A stretch of DNA of 64,000 bases from Mycobacterium sp. GA-0227b (GTDB taxonomy: Bacteria; Actinomycetota; Actinomycetes; Mycobacteriales; Mycobacteriaceae), in NCBI RefSeq assembly GCF_001499855.1, contig NZ_LQIK01000008.1:1-64000 (forward strand), written 5' to 3'. The notes below the pieces were generated by a model, which did no database searches, had not been told where the DNA came from, and worked only from the letters and a program-made list of their open reading frames with translations. The position numbers and the translations under genes were made by a program. Positions 39,904 to 50,072 of the stretch are shown here, in pieces. The first letter of the stretch is position 1. The number at the start of each line of letters is the position of its first letter.

Positions 39904-41682
39904 TCATCGGCTGGGCCAGCGCGTGTCGACGATGTCGAGAAAATGCGGCAGGCCAGCGCGGTAGCGGGCGCGATCGGCGTTCTTGAACGGCACCCACCAC
40001 GGCGCCTGGAACAACTCGACGATCTTCACCATGTCGCCGTTGTAACCCGAGGCCTGCAGCACGCCGTTGGCGGCATAGCGGCCGCCCTCGTTGGCACCTT
40101 CCATGGTGGTGACGTTCTGGTCGGTCTTGATCCACTCGCCGGCGAGAAAGAGATTGTCGATGCCGGTGACCGCGGTAGGACGACGGTTCCATGACCCGGG
40201 GTCCTGGATGAACAGCGGTTCGTCGTTGCGCACATCGGGCGTACCCGAGTCGATGATCGCGGGGTCGAGGAACCAGGAGTGCACCATGTCGTCGTCGACG
40301 ACCTTGTCGGTGTCGTTGAGATGGGCCTTGATCTGTGCCCAGGCCTCCTTGGCGATCTCTTGTGGGGTGCAGTCGCGGGCGCTTCTGCGGTTGAAGTTGC
40401 CCGGTGTGCTCCAGTCCGAAATGATCGCCGAGAGACACTCTTTGACCGTGCCGTCGCCGTACGTCGTCAGGCTCTTCTTCCAGAACTGCTCTTCGCTGAT
40501 CGACGTGATCGCCCAGCCGGAGTCGACGTAGTTGACGTGTCCCTTCGTCACGTCGACGCGCTCCTTGAGGTAGAACATCAGCCCGTTCATCCACTCGGTG
40601 CGCAGCAGCGCGATGTTGGCCAGTTGCGGGTCGGCCTCGAGTAGGTCCGGCGTCAGCACCGCGGCCAGTTTCTCGCATGGGATTGCCGAGACGTACCAGT
40701 CGGCGGTGACCTGTTGCGGTACCCCGCTGTCGCTGACCACGGTCGCCGCCTGAATGTGCTTGCCGTCGGCGGTGAGCCGCGCGAGTGCCTGGCCGATGCG
40801 GAACGTCACGCCCTGCTCGCGTAGGTACTCCACCCAGGGGTCGAGCCACTGCGAGCTCGTCGGGCCGTTGAGCACCCGGTCGAATCCCTTGTTGTCGGAG
40901 TCGTTTCCGAACAACAGGATCGACCAGACCGATGCCTCACCGACCAAACCGATCGAATGTGCGCTGGCGTCTTTGGATTTCGATGCCGCGAGGTTGCGAA
41001 TGATGCCGTCGGCGAGATAGCGGTTGTATTCGGCGGACTTCTTGTTCGCGCCGATGTAGTCCTCCCACGTCATGTGCTCCCACTGGCCGAGTTTGCGTTC
41101 GGTGCTGCTGGTGACGTAGACGGCGAGTTTCTGTGCGGCGTAGATGGCTTCCCATGGCGGCAACCGGAACAGCGTTTCGAAGACGGTGGCCACCGAGTCG
41201 ATGAACGCCTTCGGCGTGATCGGATTCGGGATCATGGGCAATGGGAACGGCAGCGGGATCGTCAGATCGTGACGCCCGAGCCCGGAATGCAGATACGACG
41301 TCGCCCGGGTCAGGTTGTCCCAGGCGCCATTGGCGTTGCCAGGAAACGGAACCCGACGCATCGTGTCGGTGACGTTGCGATAGAAGCCGGGGAAGAACCG
41401 GAAACCGTGCTCGGCGGGCAGCGGTGTCGAGCCGGAGTTCGGCACCGGAATGGACCTGGCCTTACCGCCGAGCGCCTTGCGCTCATACACCGTGACGCTG
41501 TAGCCGCGCTCGACGAGTTCGTGTGCGGCAGTCAGTCCCGCGATCCCGGCGCCGAAGACCGCGACCGACTTGCCGGGCGCCGCGCGGGCGGTCGGCGGTA
41601 TCGCCATCAGAGCCGCCGCGGTGGCCGTGCCCATCACGAACGTCCGGCGCGACAACCGTCGCGATTCGCCGCCACCCGACAT
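39904..41682 (-). CDS. Tat-exported FAD-dependent amine-oxidase/desaturase-like protein
   Basis: This 592-residue protein begins with a twin-arginine signal (SRRLSRRTFVMGTATAAALMAIPPTARA). An N-terminal dinucleotide fold with GAGIAGLTAAHELVERGYSVTVYE follows at about 44-71. The GFRFFPGFYRNV motif and C-terminal FLAGEWIKTD...TTMEGANEGGRYAANGV loop are typical of carotenoid and hydroxysqualene-type desaturases and amine oxidases. It would fold in the cytoplasm with FAD and be exported whole. The substrate is unknown; neighbouring isoprenoid genes make a polyprenoid or lipid possible but unproven. Confidence 0.82.
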   Translation of the reverse strand: MSGGGESRRLSRRTFVMGTATAAALMAIPPTARAAPGKSVAVFGAGIAGLTAAHELVERGYSVTVYERKALGGKARSIPVPNSGSTPLPAEHGFRFFPGFYRNVTDTMRRVPFPGNANGAWDNLTRATSYLHSGLGRHDLTIPLPFPLPMIPNPITPKAFIDSVATVFETLFRLPPWEAIYAAQKLAVYVTSSTERKLGQWEHMTWEDYIGANKKSAEYNRYLADGIIRNLAASKSKDASAHSIGLVGEASVWSILLFGNDSDNKGFDRVLNGPTSSQWLDPWVEYLREQGVTFRIGQALARLTADGKHIQAATVVSDSGVPQQVTADWYVSAIPCEKLAAVLTPDLLEADPQLANIALLRTEWMNGLMFYLKERVDVTKGHVNYVDSGWAITSISEEQFWKKSLTTYGDGTVKECLSAIISDWSTPGNFNRRSARDCTPQEIAKEAWAQIKAHLNDTDKVVDDDMVHSWFLDPAIIDSGTPDVRNDEPLFIQDPGSWNRRPTAVTGIDNLFLAGEWIKTDQNVTTMEGANEGGRYAANGVLQASGYNGDMVKIVELFQAPWWVPFKNADRARYRAGLPHFLDIVDTRWPSR

Positions 41683-41804
41683 CCCGCCACCGCCTTGTTC
41701 GCGGACCCCGTCGAAGCAATAAGTTAACGGCGATTCTCACGACTGCGTTGTACGACACGCCGGGTGACACCGGTTTCAGCGGGACGAAGTTGTCGGTTGA
41801 GTCG

Positions 41805-42497
41805 TCAGTTCAGCGGCTTGGTGGCCGCGTGCAACGCGACGATGCCGCCGGTCAGGTTGCGCCAGCGCACCCCCGACCAGCCGGCACCGGAGATCTGACG
41901 CGCCAGCTGCGCCTGGTCGGGCCAGGCACGAATCGACTCGGCGAGGTAGACGTAGGCCTCCGGATTCGACGACACCGCCCGGGCGATCCGCGGCAGCGCC
42001 TGCATGAGGTACTCCTTGTACGCCGTCGCGAACACGCGGTTCGTCGGCGTGGAGAACTCGCACACCACCAGCCGGCCGCCGGGGCGGGTGACACGCGCCA
42101 TCTCGCGAAGACCCGCGGTGTGGTCGACGACGTTGCGCAGCCCGAAACTGATCGTCACCGCGTCGAAAACGCCGTCCGCGAACGGCAGTCGCGTCGCGTC
42201 GCCTGCCACCTTCGGCACGTCGCGGGCGCTCCCTGCGGACAGCATGCCGACGGAGAAGTCCGCCGCCACGCACCACGCGCCTGAGGCGGCCAATTCGACC
42301 GTCGACACCGCGGTCCCTGCCGCGAGGTCGAGCACCTTGTCCCCCGGCCCGATGCGCAGCGCCTCGCGCGTCGCCCGCCGCCAGAACCGGTCCTGGCCCA
42401 GCGACATCACGGTATTGGTCAGGTCGTAGCGCCGGGCCACCGCGTCGAACATCGACGCCACATCGTGTGGGTCCTTCGCCAAGGTTGCGCGGCTCAT
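41805..42497 (-). CDS. menG: Demethylmenaquinone methyltransferase MenG (UbiE family)
   Basis: MenG performs the final C-methylation that turns demethylmenaquinone into menaquinone, using SAM. The 230-residue protein has SAM motif [16 protein letters not shown], the UbiE signatures [21 protein letters not shown] near the start and [20 protein letters not shown] in the middle. ATG 42497 ([18 protein letters not shown]) is the conserved mycobacterial start; an upstream ATG would add 28 unrelated residues. Confidence 0.93.
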   Translation of the reverse strand: MSRATLAKDPHDVASMFDAVARRYDLTNTVMSLGQDRFWRRATREALRIGPGDKVLDLAAGTAVSTVELAASGAWCVAADFSVGMLSAGSARDVPKVAGDATRLPFADGVFDAVTISFGLRNVVDHTAGLREMARVTRPGGRLVVCEFSTPTNRVFATAYKEYLMQALPRIARAVSSNPEAYVYLAESIRAWPDQAQLARQISGAGWSGVRWRNLTGGIVALHAATKPLN

Positions 42498-42527
42498 GCC
42501 GTTTACCGTAGCCGTGGCTGTTCCCTC

Positions 42528-42594
42528 TCCGCGAGCGACCGCGTTTGCACGCCAATGTGCGGCGTGTCGGTGGACAGACACGGTCGCTCGCGGA
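42528..42594. repeat. Intergenic palindrome between menG and mgtA
   Basis: tccgcgagcgaccg and cggtcgctcgcgga are perfect 14-base arms with a 39-base loop that contains a smaller gcacgcc/ggcgtg pairing. It is downstream of mgtA and upstream of menG, both leftward, so it may end mgtA transcription. Confidence 0.75.
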
Positions 42595-42600
42595 AGGGGG

Positions 42601-43731
42601 TCAGGCGGCGACGTGCCGGCGGCGCCGGCCGATCACGTCCTCGTAGTGGCCGAGGAGTTCGTCGCAGATCGTCGGCCACGTCCGGTTGAGCACGCTGCGG
42701 CGCGCGGCCGTCGAATACCGTTGCCGCTCAGAGATCAGATGATCGACGGACTGCGGCAGCCGCGCCTCGAACTCGTCGACTGCCAGCAGCAGGCCGGTGC
42801 GGTAGGGGGCGACGAGGTCGCGGGGGCCGCCGGCATCCGGCGCGATCACCGGCAGGCCCGACGCCATCGCCTCCTGCACGGCCTGACAGAAGGTCTCGTG
42901 TTCTCCCGGATGCACGAACACGTCCATGCTGGCATACGCGCTCGCCAGTTCCCGGCCGTACAGCGCACCGGTGAAAACGGCTGCCGGCATGAGGTTTTGG
43001 AGCTTGGCCCGGTCAACGCCGTCGCCGACGATCACCAGTTGCAGGTCGTCGCGCGTCGCCAGACCCGCCAGCCGCTCGACATGCTTCTCCGGAGCCAGCC
43101 TGCCGACAAAGCCGACGACCGGCTTGCCGTCGGGCGACCATTGCCGCCGTAGGCCGTCATCGCGGGCCGAGGGCGCGAAGCCGGTGATGTCGACACCGCG
43201 AGCCCACTTATGGACCCGCGGAACACGGTGGGCCATCAGGTTTTCCATCGCGGCCGTCGACGGCGCCAGGGTGCGGTCGGCGCGGCTGTGCAGATGGCGT
43301 GTCCATGCCCATGCGGCGCGCGCGGTGAAGCCGACGCCATAGCTCTCGGCGAAACCCGCGACGTCGGTCTGGAATACGGCGACGGTCGGGACACCGAGGC
43401 GGCGCGCGGCGTGCAAACCGCCGTAGCCGAGCAACGCCGGCGACGCCAGATGCACCACGTCGGGGTCGAATCCCCTTAGCACGCCGAGCATCCGGGGCCG
43501 CGGCACGCCGAGGGGCAACGATGTGATCTTGGGGAACATCCGCGCCGGCACCCGATGTACGCGGACGCCGTCGTGCACGCGGTCGGCGGGCGGTTCACCG
43601 CGGGGGGTGTCGGGAGCGATGACGAGGGCTTCGTGTCCGGTGCGGCGGAGATGCTCGATCACGCGAAGCACCGAGTTGGTGACGCCGTTGACATTCGGGA
43701 GGAACGACTCTGCGACGATTGCAACGCGCAC
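42601..43731 (-). CDS. mgtA: GDP-mannose-dependent alpha-mannosyltransferase MgtA (GT4)
   Basis: MgtA transfers mannose from GDP-mannose to a glycolipid acceptor during mannosylated glycolipid assembly at the membrane inner face. The 376-residue GT-B protein has the N-terminal [21 protein letters not shown], the [12 protein letters not shown] nucleotide-sugar region and the E-x7-E motif [11 protein letters not shown] near 295. It matches Rv0557 closely. The start is GTG 43731. It was earlier called PimB in M. tuberculosis, and that name should not be used here. Confidence 0.92.
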   Translation of the reverse strand: MRVAIVAESFLPNVNGVTNSVLRVIEHLRRTGHEALVIAPDTPRGEPPADRVHDGVRVHRVPARMFPKITSLPLGVPRPRMLGVLRGFDPDVVHLASPALLGYGGLHAARRLGVPTVAVFQTDVAGFAESYGVGFTARAAWAWTRHLHSRADRTLAPSTAAMENLMAHRVPRVHKWARGVDITGFAPSARDDGLRRQWSPDGKPVVGFVGRLAPEKHVERLAGLATRDDLQLVIVGDGVDRAKLQNLMPAAVFTGALYGRELASAYASMDVFVHPGEHETFCQAVQEAMASGLPVIAPDAGGPRDLVAPYRTGLLLAVDEFEARLPQSVDHLISERQRYSTAARRSVLNRTWPTICDELLGHYEDVIGRRRRHVAA

Positions 43732-43864
43732 GCCCGAATACTCTCAGCGAAGCGTGTCGCGAAGGTTGCCGTCAGGAAGATGGCACGCGAAAAACTCGTG
43801 CGCTCAACGGGTGCTGCGTAGCGTTGCCGTCGAGTATCGTGCGCACCAGGAAGGGGCGGTTGAC

Positions 43865-44536
43865 ATGCGGATATCCCGAATCGCGGCGGTTTTGGCGCTG
43901 TCGGCGCTACTCGCCGCGGTGGGTTGCACCAGACAGGTCGCGGGCACCGCGCAGCGCCATCCCGACCAACCCCCGCTGACGGTCAGCGAAGACGGGTACG
44001 GCGTGGTCGCCGGGTTCGCGGACGCCCCGGTGCGGATCGAGATCTTCACCGAACCCCAGTGCACCCATTGCGCCGACCTGCAAGCCGATTTCGGCGATCA
44101 GCTCGCCTACTACATCGGTGTCGGCCAGCTCGAGGTCACCTACCGGCCGCTGATCTTCCTCGACCAAGAGACCGACGGTCATTCGGCGCGGGTGAGCAAT
44201 GCGCTGTTTCTCGCCACCGAAAGCGGCGCGACGGGCACGCAGTTCCAACGCTTCGTCGAAGAGCTGTGGGCCAACCAGGATCCCGGTGGGCGTGGCCCCA
44301 GTGACGACGAGATGGCCGACATGGCCCGGTCAGCGGGTATGCCCGACGAGGTGGTCCAGCGGGTCGCCGGTGGGGGCTCGGCGGTGAACATCGTCGAGAT
44401 GGACGAGAGCAACTTCGGATATTTGTTCGAGGTCGACCCGCTCGCGACCGGCACACCGACGGTCTACGACCCCGCCGCCGACGAGAAAATCGACATCTAC
44501 GACAACGACTGGCTCGACAAGCTCATCCAGTCCTGA
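43865..44536 (+). CDS. DsbA-like thioredoxin-fold lipoprotein
   Basis: This 223-residue protein has a lipoprotein signal with lipobox LLAAVGC (Cys21). A thioredoxin-fold domain follows with active site PQCTHC near 68-73 and a cis-proline candidate in GTPTVYD near 200. A helical insertion lies between them. It should catalyse or repair disulphide bonds outside the membrane. GGAAGGGG precedes ATG 43865. It is divergent from mgtA across 133 bp. Confidence 0.83.
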   Translation: MRISRIAAVLALSALLAAVGCTRQVAGTAQRHPDQPPLTVSEDGYGVVAGFADAPVRIEIFTEPQCTHCADLQADFGDQLAYYIGVGQLEVTYRPLIFLDQETDGHSARVSNALFLATESGATGTQFQRFVEELWANQDPGGRGPSDDEMADMARSAGMPDEVVQRVAGGGSAVNIVEMDESNFGYLFEVDPLATGTPTVYDPAADEKIDIYDNDWLDKLIQS

Positions 44537-44575
44537 ATTTCCCGGCCGGCTGGGCCCACACCGAAGGTAGGGGAA

Positions 44576-44617
44576 CGCAAAGTGACCCTTTTCGCGGCGG
44601 TCTTGCGGCACTTTGCG
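44576..44617. repeat. Palindrome between convergent genes
   Basis: cgcaaagtg and cactttgcg form a perfect 9-bp stem with a 24-base loop between convergent genes. It is a good candidate for a bidirectional transcription end. Confidence 0.65.
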
Positions 44618-44634
44618 CCTTTTCGCGAATTAGT

Positions 44635-45240
44635 TCACGGGCGGCGCGCGGAGATTCGGCGCTCGACGAAAGTCACGCCGGCCAGCGCGACGCCGGCGAT
44701 CAACCAGCCGACCACCGCGATCGAACTCGCCGGGATGATCGCCAACGCGGCGTTGCGATGCTGCACGCGAACGAGATCCGGGTTGTTGACGTCGTATTCG
44801 ACGTAGATGTTCATTCCGGTCTCGAGTTCCGACGGATAGAGCACACCCAACTCCGGGCGGTACGTCACACGGTCGGGAGTGACGAACTCGATCGTCGACC
44901 GGCGCGGTCCGGCGCTGAGCACCGTCGCCTCGGCCACTCCGAGATGGCGTTCGATCTGCCGGTCGTTTCGCCACGCGCCCAGCACCATCAGCACCGACTG
45001 CAGTGTCACCAGACACCCGAGGATGACGATCCCGATGCGGATGCGACGGAACACCCGCTGCCGCCGCGTCTCGGTCGGGTCGGCCGTCAGCCGGGGAAGG
45101 ACGCGGCGCGCCCACCGGATCGGTTTCATCAGGCGGCCGATGGCTACCGTCCCGCTCACGGAAGCAGTCTCGTTCGCTCCGCTCACGGAAGCAGTCTCGT
45201 TCGCTCCGCTCACGGAAGCAGTCTCGTTCGCTCCGCTCAC
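44635..45240 (-). CDS. DUF3592-like membrane protein downstream of menD
   Basis: This 201-residue protein corresponds to the Rv0556 position. Two membrane segments (about 68-90 and 165-187) flank an extracellular beta domain ([16 protein letters not shown]...[18 protein letters not shown]) of the DUF3592 type. GTG 45240 overlaps the menD stop by 4 bp with AAGG upstream. The N-terminus is three copies of a 9-residue repeat, SGANETASV, each containing another possible GTG start, so the true start could move with repeat number. Confidence 0.78.
   Translation of the reverse strand: MSGANETASVSGANETASVSGANETASVSGTVAIGRLMKPIRWARRVLPRLTADPTETRRQRVFRRIRIGIVILGCLVTLQSVLMVLGAWRNDRQIERHLGVAEATVLSAGPRRSTIEFVTPDRVTYRPELGVLYPSELETGMNIYVEYDVNNPDLVRVQHRNAALAIIPASSIAVVGWLIAGVALAGVTFVERRISARRP
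45154..45240. repeat. 27-bp tandem repeat, three copies plus 6 bp
   Basis: Units start at 45154, 45181 and 45208 and are identical (gctcacggaagcagtctcg then ttcgctcc), followed by a partial gctcac. They encode the repeated N-terminus of the membrane protein and end at the menD stop codon. Confidence 0.95.
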
Positions 45241-46895
45241 AGGGCTGCCTTGATCGACGCGTGCAGCGCCCGCAGCGACGACCGGTCGGCCTTCACCTCC
45301 AGCACCCGCATGCCGTCGTAGGGTTCGCCGAGCGCGGCGGCCAGGTCGTCCACCTCGAGCTGGCGGCTCTCGACGTGATACGCCCGGCACAACGCGCCGA
45401 CGTCGACGTCGTGTGGGGTTCCGAAGACCCGCGACGATACGTCGGAAAACCGCGGATCGCCCTGCTCGAGCAGTTCGAAGATCCCGCCGCCGTTGTCGTT
45501 GGACACCACGATGGTCAGGTTGCGCGGCGTCGGCTCGGTCGGCCCGATCAACAGACCCGAGCTGTCGTGCACGAACGTCAAATCCCCGAGCAGCGCGATC
45601 GTGCGCCTCGGCCCGCTGCCCTCACCCGCCCGCTCGTGCGCGAGGGCCGCCCCGATCGCCGTCGACACCGTGCCGTCGATACCCGCGACGCCGCGGTTCG
45701 AGCGCACCTTGACGTCGTGGGTGTCCAAGCCGACCAGCGCGGCGTCGCGCACCGGGTTCGACGCCCCCAACACCAGCTGGTCGCCCGGCCGGACGGCATC
45801 GGCCACCGCCGCGGCCACGTGCAGGCCGGTCTTGAGCGGATGCGCCTCCAGTTGCGTACGGACCGCCGCCATCGCGTGCCGGTGCACCTCGGCACAGCGG
45901 TCCAACCAGGCCGGATCCGGCGCGCCCGCGGTGACGGCGCGGGTGCCGGTGGCTTGCGAGTTCCCCGACACGTCGGGCCACCGGGGGCCGGTCGTGAGCG
46001 CAAATACCGGCACCGACGGATCGGCCAGCAGCGCCGACACCGGTCGGTGCAGCGTCGGGCGGCCGAGCATGATGACCTGCTTCGGACGCACCAGCCGCAG
46101 CGCGAAGGGGTGCAGCGGGTTGTCGGCGGGCGGCGCCGTGGGTTCGGCGACGGTCGGCAGCGCCGCCAGGTTCGGATGCTCACCCGCGCCGTGTCCGGCG
46201 ATCACGACGGTGTCTGGGGTCAGGTCGATGTCGAGCGGCTGGTCGAACGTCACCGGCGGGGTGTACGTCCACGGCTTGCCGCCCGGCCGGCCCTCCGGCA
46301 CATAGCCGCCCGGCTCCCTCGCCTCGCTGGCGTCGGGGACAAGCGGCTCCCGCAGCGGGATGTCGAACTGCACCGGACCGGCGTTGGCGGTGCGAGACCC
46401 CTTGGCGGCCACCAGTATTCGGCACACCGCCGAGCGCCATTGGGCGTTCAACTCGTCGAGTCGTTCAGGGGCTTCCTCCGCCAGGCCCAGGCTGATCGAC
46501 GCCCGCACCTGCGTACCGAAGTAACCCAGCTGCTCGAAGGTCTGGTTCGCGCCGGTGCCCAGCAACTCGTACGGCCGGTTGGCGCTGAGCACGACCAGTG
46601 GCACCCGCGCGTAGTTCGCCTCGACCACCGCCGGCCCCAGGTTCGCGACCGCGGTGCCCGACGTCATCGCGATGCAGACGGGCGCGCGTTCGGCGACCGC
46701 CAACCCGATGGCCAGGAAACCCGCGGTGCGCTCGTCGATTCGCACGTGCAGCCGGATTCGCCCGACGCGGTCGGCGTCCTGCAGCGCGAACGCGAGGGGC
46801 GCGTTGCGCGAGCCGGGGCACAGCACGACGTCGCGTACGCCGCCGCGAATCAGTTCGTCGACGACCACGCGGGCCTGCGCGGTCGAGGGGTTCAC
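45237..46895 (-). CDS. menD: MenD, 2-succinyl-5-enolpyruvyl-6-hydroxy-3-cyclohexene-1-carboxylate synthase
   Basis: MenD is the ThDP enzyme that joins isochorismate and 2-oxoglutarate in menaquinone synthesis. The 552-residue protein has [22 protein letters not shown] at the start, [14 protein letters not shown] with the ThDP-activating Glu, and a ThDP/Mg motif [13 protein letters not shown]...[12 protein letters not shown]. The sequence follows the known mycobacterial MenD closely. GTG 46895 ([10 protein letters not shown]) is preferred; GTG 46898 directly before it shares its last base with the bpoC stop. Confidence 0.95.
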   Translation of the reverse strand: MNPSTAQARVVVDELIRGGVRDVVLCPGSRNAPLAFALQDADRVGRIRLHVRIDERTAGFLAIGLAVAERAPVCIAMTSGTAVANLGPAVVEANYARVPLVVLSANRPYELLGTGANQTFEQLGYFGTQVRASISLGLAEEAPERLDELNAQWRSAVCRILVAAKGSRTANAGPVQFDIPLREPLVPDASEAREPGGYVPEGRPGGKPWTYTPPVTFDQPLDIDLTPDTVVIAGHGAGEHPNLAALPTVAEPTAPPADNPLHPFALRLVRPKQVIMLGRPTLHRPVSALLADPSVPVFALTTGPRWPDVSGNSQATGTRAVTAGAPDPAWLDRCAEVHRHAMAAVRTQLEAHPLKTGLHVAAAVADAVRPGDQLVLGASNPVRDAALVGLDTHDVKVRSNRGVAGIDGTVSTAIGAALAHERAGEGSGPRRTIALLGDLTFVHDSSGLLIGPTEPTPRNLTIVVSNDNGGGIFELLEQGDPRFSDVSSRVFGTPHDVDVGALCRAYHVESRQLEVDDLAAALGEPYDGMRVLEVKADRSSLRALHASIKAAL

Positions 46896-46897
46896 CA

Positions 46898-47680
46898 CTA
46901 CAGCCTATCGGCGAGGAAATCCAGCGCCGCTTTGTTGACCGCGTCGGGTCGTTCGAGAAAGCCGAGGTGGCCGGTGTCCGCAATCTCCAGGAAACGGCCG
47001 TTGGGGATGGCGTCGGCGACCTCGCGGCTCAGGTGCGGCGGCAGCACCAGGTCGTCGGAGAAACCGATGACGAGCGTCGGCGCCGTAATACTTCGGTAAG
47101 ACGGCAGATGATTGCCCTGGGGGCTGATCCCGAGCTGTGTGCGCCCGCCGGGCGTCGACTTGGCCGGCCACATGATGAACATGTCGATCCAGTCGCGGAC
47201 CTTGGCGTCGTCGTTGAGCGTGGCCGGCGAAAAGCTTTCCAGCAAGCGGATTTTCGCGTCGTACTTCGGCGGCAGCGTCAAACCGGACTCAACGAGTTCC
47301 CGCTCGGCGGTGCGGAAGAACTCGCGGGTGCGGTCCTCGCGGCCGCGGGTGGCCATCAGCACCGCCCGGTCGACGAGTTCGGGGCGCGCCACCATGAGCT
47401 CCTGGGCGATGAACGAGCCCATCGACACGGACACGATGCGCACCGGCGCCGCGTCGAGCTTCTCGATCAGCGCCGCCGTGTCGGCCACCATCGTCTCCGT
47501 GGTGAAGCCGGAGGCGTTCTCGGTGGCGCCCACCCCGCGGTTGTCGAACGTGATGCAGCGATAGCCGGCGCGCAGGAACTCGGGCACCTGGTGCAAGTGC
47601 CAGGTGCGGCCTGCGCCGCCGTGGCCGGCGATGAACAGGACTGGTGGACCGCTGCCGCGGTCGTCGTAGGCCAAATTCAC
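46898..47680 (-). CDS. bpoC: Alpha/beta hydrolase BpoC-like
   Basis: This 260-residue protein is annotated in M. tuberculosis (Rv0554) as a non-haem bromoperoxidase-like hydrolase. The nucleophile elbow is VSMGSF (Ser near 97), the oxyanion region [10 protein letters not shown] lies near 18-27, the acid is in FSDDLVLPP and the His in [14 protein letters not shown] 47680 ([11 protein letters not shown]) fits the family start. It sits directly before menD with abutting stop and start, so a role in the menaquinone pathway has been suspected for this position; that is not shown here. Confidence 0.87.
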   Translation of the reverse strand: MNLAYDDRGSGPPVLFIAGHGGAGRTWHLHQVPEFLRAGYRCITFDNRGVGATENASGFTTETMVADTAALIEKLDAAPVRIVSVSMGSFIAQELMVARPELVDRAVLMATRGREDRTREFFRTAERELVESGLTLPPKYDAKIRLLESFSPATLNDDAKVRDWIDMFIMWPAKSTPGGRTQLGISPQGNHLPSYRSITAPTLVIGFSDDLVLPPHLSREVADAIPNGRFLEIADTGHLGFLERPDAVNKAALDFLADRL

Positions 47681-47830
47681 CTCGACGACGGTACTGCACG
47701 GCTGAGCATCCCAGCGCGCCCACGGTGGTGATACTTGCCTGCTGCACATTGTGCATTTCGCACGACCTTCTTAAGCTGGAAGCCCGTCGCCGCAGCTTCG
47801 GCGCGCGGTGACGGCGCAAAGGAGGTTGTC

Positions 47831-49009
47831 GTGAAAGTCGCGATCAGCGGCGCAGGGGTCGCAGGCCCGGCCTTCGCCCACTGGATGCTTCGCGCCGGGC
47901 ACGAGGTGACCTTGATCGAGAAGGCGCCGAGTTTTCGCACCGGCGGCTATGTGATCGATTTCTGGGGTCTCGGCTATCGCATCGCGCAAAAGATGGGCAT
48001 CGAGGAGGACGTCCTCGATGCCGGCTACCAGGTTGACGAGCTTCGGTCCGTCCGGGCGGATGGGCGCGTCGCGGCGAGCTTCGACGTCGATCCGATCCGG
48101 CGGGCGACCGTCGGCCGGTACACCAGCCTGCCCCGTGGCGACCTGGCAGCAGCGATCTACCGCAGCGTCGAGGACCACATCGAGACGCTCTTCTCCGAGA
48201 GCATCTGCGACATCGACGATCGCAGCACCGGTGTGATGGTGGAACTCGAGCGCGAAGGCACGCGTGCGTTCGACATGGTCATCGGTGCCGACGGATTGCA
48301 CTCCAACGTCCGGAACCTGGTGTTCGGGCCGGAGTCGGCCTATGTGCGCTATCTCGGCTGCCAAGTGGCCGCCTGCGTGCTCGACGGCTATCGGCCGCGC
48401 GATGAGCTCGTATACGTGACGCACAACATGCCGGGCCGCCAGATCGGGAGGTTCGCCCTCGACGGAGATCGCACATTGGTGCTGTTCATCTTCCGGTCCT
48501 CGGATCCCCAGGTTGCGCCCGACACGGAGTCGAGCAAGAAGCTGCTGCGAGCGGAGTTCGCCGGCGGTGGCTGGGAATGCTCTCAGATTCTCGACGCCCT
48601 CGACGGTGTCGACGACATATATTTCGACGTCGTCAGCCAAATCCGGATGGACCGGTGGTCGGCGGGGCGCGTCGCCCTGATCGGTGACGCCGCAGCGTGC
48701 GTGTCGCTGCTGGCCGGTGAAGGTACCGGCCTAGCGATGGTGGAGGCGTATGTGCTGGCCGGCGAGCTGGCGAGGAGCCCGGAGGACATCGGCAGGGGGT
48801 TCGCCGAATACGAGGCGCGGCTGCGTCACTTCATCGGCCAGAAGCAAGCCGGAGCAACGAAATTCATCTCGTTCTTCGTCGCCCGAACCGGTCTCGGCGT
48901 GTGGCTGCGCAACATGGCACTGCGGGCGATGAACTTTCGGCCCCTCGGAGATCTCGTCGTGCAGCGCTCAATTCGCGACGACATCGAGCTGCCCGAGTAC
49001 GAGCTATGA
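47831..49009 (+). CDS. FAD-dependent aromatic/tetracycline-type monooxygenase
   Basis: This 392-residue protein has the FAD motif ISGAGVAGPAFAHWMLRAGHEVTLIEKAP (4-32), the DG motif VIGADGLHSNVRNLVFG near 155, and the GD motif VALIGDAAACVSLLAGEGTGLAMVEAY near 285. These are the three signatures of group A flavin hydroxylases. GGAGG lies 5 bases before GTG 47831. It overlaps the MarR gene by 4 bp (ATGA), so it is probably controlled by that regulator and induced by an aromatic substrate or drug. Confidence 0.88.
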   Translation: MKVAISGAGVAGPAFAHWMLRAGHEVTLIEKAPSFRTGGYVIDFWGLGYRIAQKMGIEEDVLDAGYQVDELRSVRADGRVAASFDVDPIRRATVGRYTSLPRGDLAAAIYRSVEDHIETLFSESICDIDDRSTGVMVELEREGTRAFDMVIGADGLHSNVRNLVFGPESAYVRYLGCQVAACVLDGYRPRDELVYVTHNMPGRQIGRFALDGDRTLVLFIFRSSDPQVAPDTESSKKLLRAEFAGGGWECSQILDALDGVDDIYFDVVSQIRMDRWSAGRVALIGDAAACVSLLAGEGTGLAMVEAYVLAGELARSPEDIGRGFAEYEARLRHFIGQKQAGATKFISFFVARTGLGVWLRNMALRAMNFRPLGDLVVQRSIRDDIELPEYEL

Positions 49010-49518
49010 GCACGACCCCCGGAGCACCCGCTGATCCGAGCCGGCAGTCCGACGACTTCCTGACCGAACTCGAGCGAGCGACCCGCGGACTGCTCGACGT
49101 GAATGTGTTGGCGCTCGACCACATAGAGAAACGCATCGGTCTCGCGCCGCTGCGCGCGCTGCAGGCGTTGGACCGGCTCGGTCCGAGTCGGGTCACCGAG
49201 TTGGGCGACGAACTCGGCATGCTGCCGTCCACCGCGAGCCGGCTCAGCGACCGACTCGCCGACGCTGGCTACATCACTCGTCGGGTCGCACCGACCAACC
49301 GGCGCGCGACGCTGTTGGAGTTGACCGACGGCGGCCGCGCCGTGCTCGACGAGCTCATCGCCCTTCGTGTGCAGGCGTTCGGCGAGGTGACCCGTCATGT
49401 CAGCGAGACCGATTGCGCCGCATTGATTCAAGGCGCACGCGCCTTCACTGCCGCGCACCGCAAACTCTCCGAACGGGCACGGACCGAGGCCCCTGATCGC
49501 CTCAGGCGAGCTCGGTGA
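49006..49518 (+). CDS. MarR family transcriptional regulator
   Basis: This 170-residue protein has the MarR winged helix: LAPLRALQALDRLGPSRVTELGDELGMLPSTASRLSDRLADAGYITRRVAPTNRRATLLELTDGG (about 47-111), with the DR-like wing replaced by APTNRRA. It is coupled to the preceding monooxygenase. MarR proteins usually repress their own operon until an aromatic ligand binds. Its 3' end overlaps the convergent nitroreductase by 17 bp. Confidence 0.88.
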   Translation: MSTTPGAPADPSRQSDDFLTELERATRGLLDVNVLALDHIEKRIGLAPLRALQALDRLGPSRVTELGDELGMLPSTASRLSDRLADAGYITRRVAPTNRRATLLELTDGGRAVLDELIALRVQAFGEVTRHVSETDCAALIQGARAFTAAHRKLSERARTEAPDRLRRAR

Positions 49519-50002
49519 ACGCGACGACCGGGATCCGTCGCGGGCCCGCCATCTTCTCGTAGTCGGCGTAGTTCGGGACGAACCGCTTGGCCAGTTCGAA
49601 CAGCCGGTCGCGTTCCGCGCCGGTGATCTCCTCACCGACGAAGGTGCCGGAGTAGCCGCGGGCCGACAACGTCACGCGCGGATGCGCCTTGACGTTGTGA
49701 AACCAGGCGGGATGGCGGTCGCCGCCGTAGTTGGAGGCGATGACGATCACCCGGCCGCCGTCGGTGAAGTAGGTCAGCGGGGTGCTGCGCTTCTTGCCGG
49801 TCTTCGCGCCGGTGTGCGTGAGCAAGACCTCTGGCATCACCAGCGACATCGACACATGGCCGTTGGTCGCCTTGATGAGCGCGCGGTCGATGCGCCAGCC
49901 ATAACGCCGCAGAAATCGACGCGCCCCGCCCGTGCCCATGAGCTTGGCGCCCGCGCGGAACAACGGCGACGGCTGGGTCGGCTCGACCTCGGGAATCCCC
50001 AC
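49502..50002 (-). CDS. Deazaflavin (F420)-dependent nitroreductase-family protein
   Basis: This 166-residue protein from GTG 50002 shows the Ddn-family core LLTHTGAKTGKKRSTPLTYFTDGGRVIVIASNYGGDRHPAWFHNVKAHPRVTL. This is the F420-binding split barrel. It is clearly a paralogue of the gene at 18093 but closer to the classical Ddn/FGD-linked group. The substrate is unknown. A start further upstream would add an Arg/Pro-rich stretch overlapping the neighbouring gene. Confidence 0.86.
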   Translation of the reverse strand: MGIPEVEPTQPSPLFRAGAKLMGTGGARRFLRRYGWRIDRALIKATNGHVSMSLVMPEVLLTHTGAKTGKKRSTPLTYFTDGGRVIVIASNYGGDRHPAWFHNVKAHPRVTLSARGYSGTFVGEEITGAERDRLFELAKRFVPNYADYEKMAGPRRIPVVAFTELA

Positions 50003-50027
50003 GCCCGCGACGGTAGCGCAGCTGGGA

Positions 50028-50072
50028 TTTCGGCGCGCCACCGATCGCTGCGCTGCTGTCAGCGCGCCGAAA
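50028..50072. repeat. Palindrome at the 3' end of the PfpI-family gene
   Basis: tttcggcgcgc and gcgcgccgaaa form a perfect 11-bp stem with a 23-base loop. It overlaps the last codons of the PfpI-family gene and may end its transcription before the nitroreductase gene. Confidence 0.7.
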
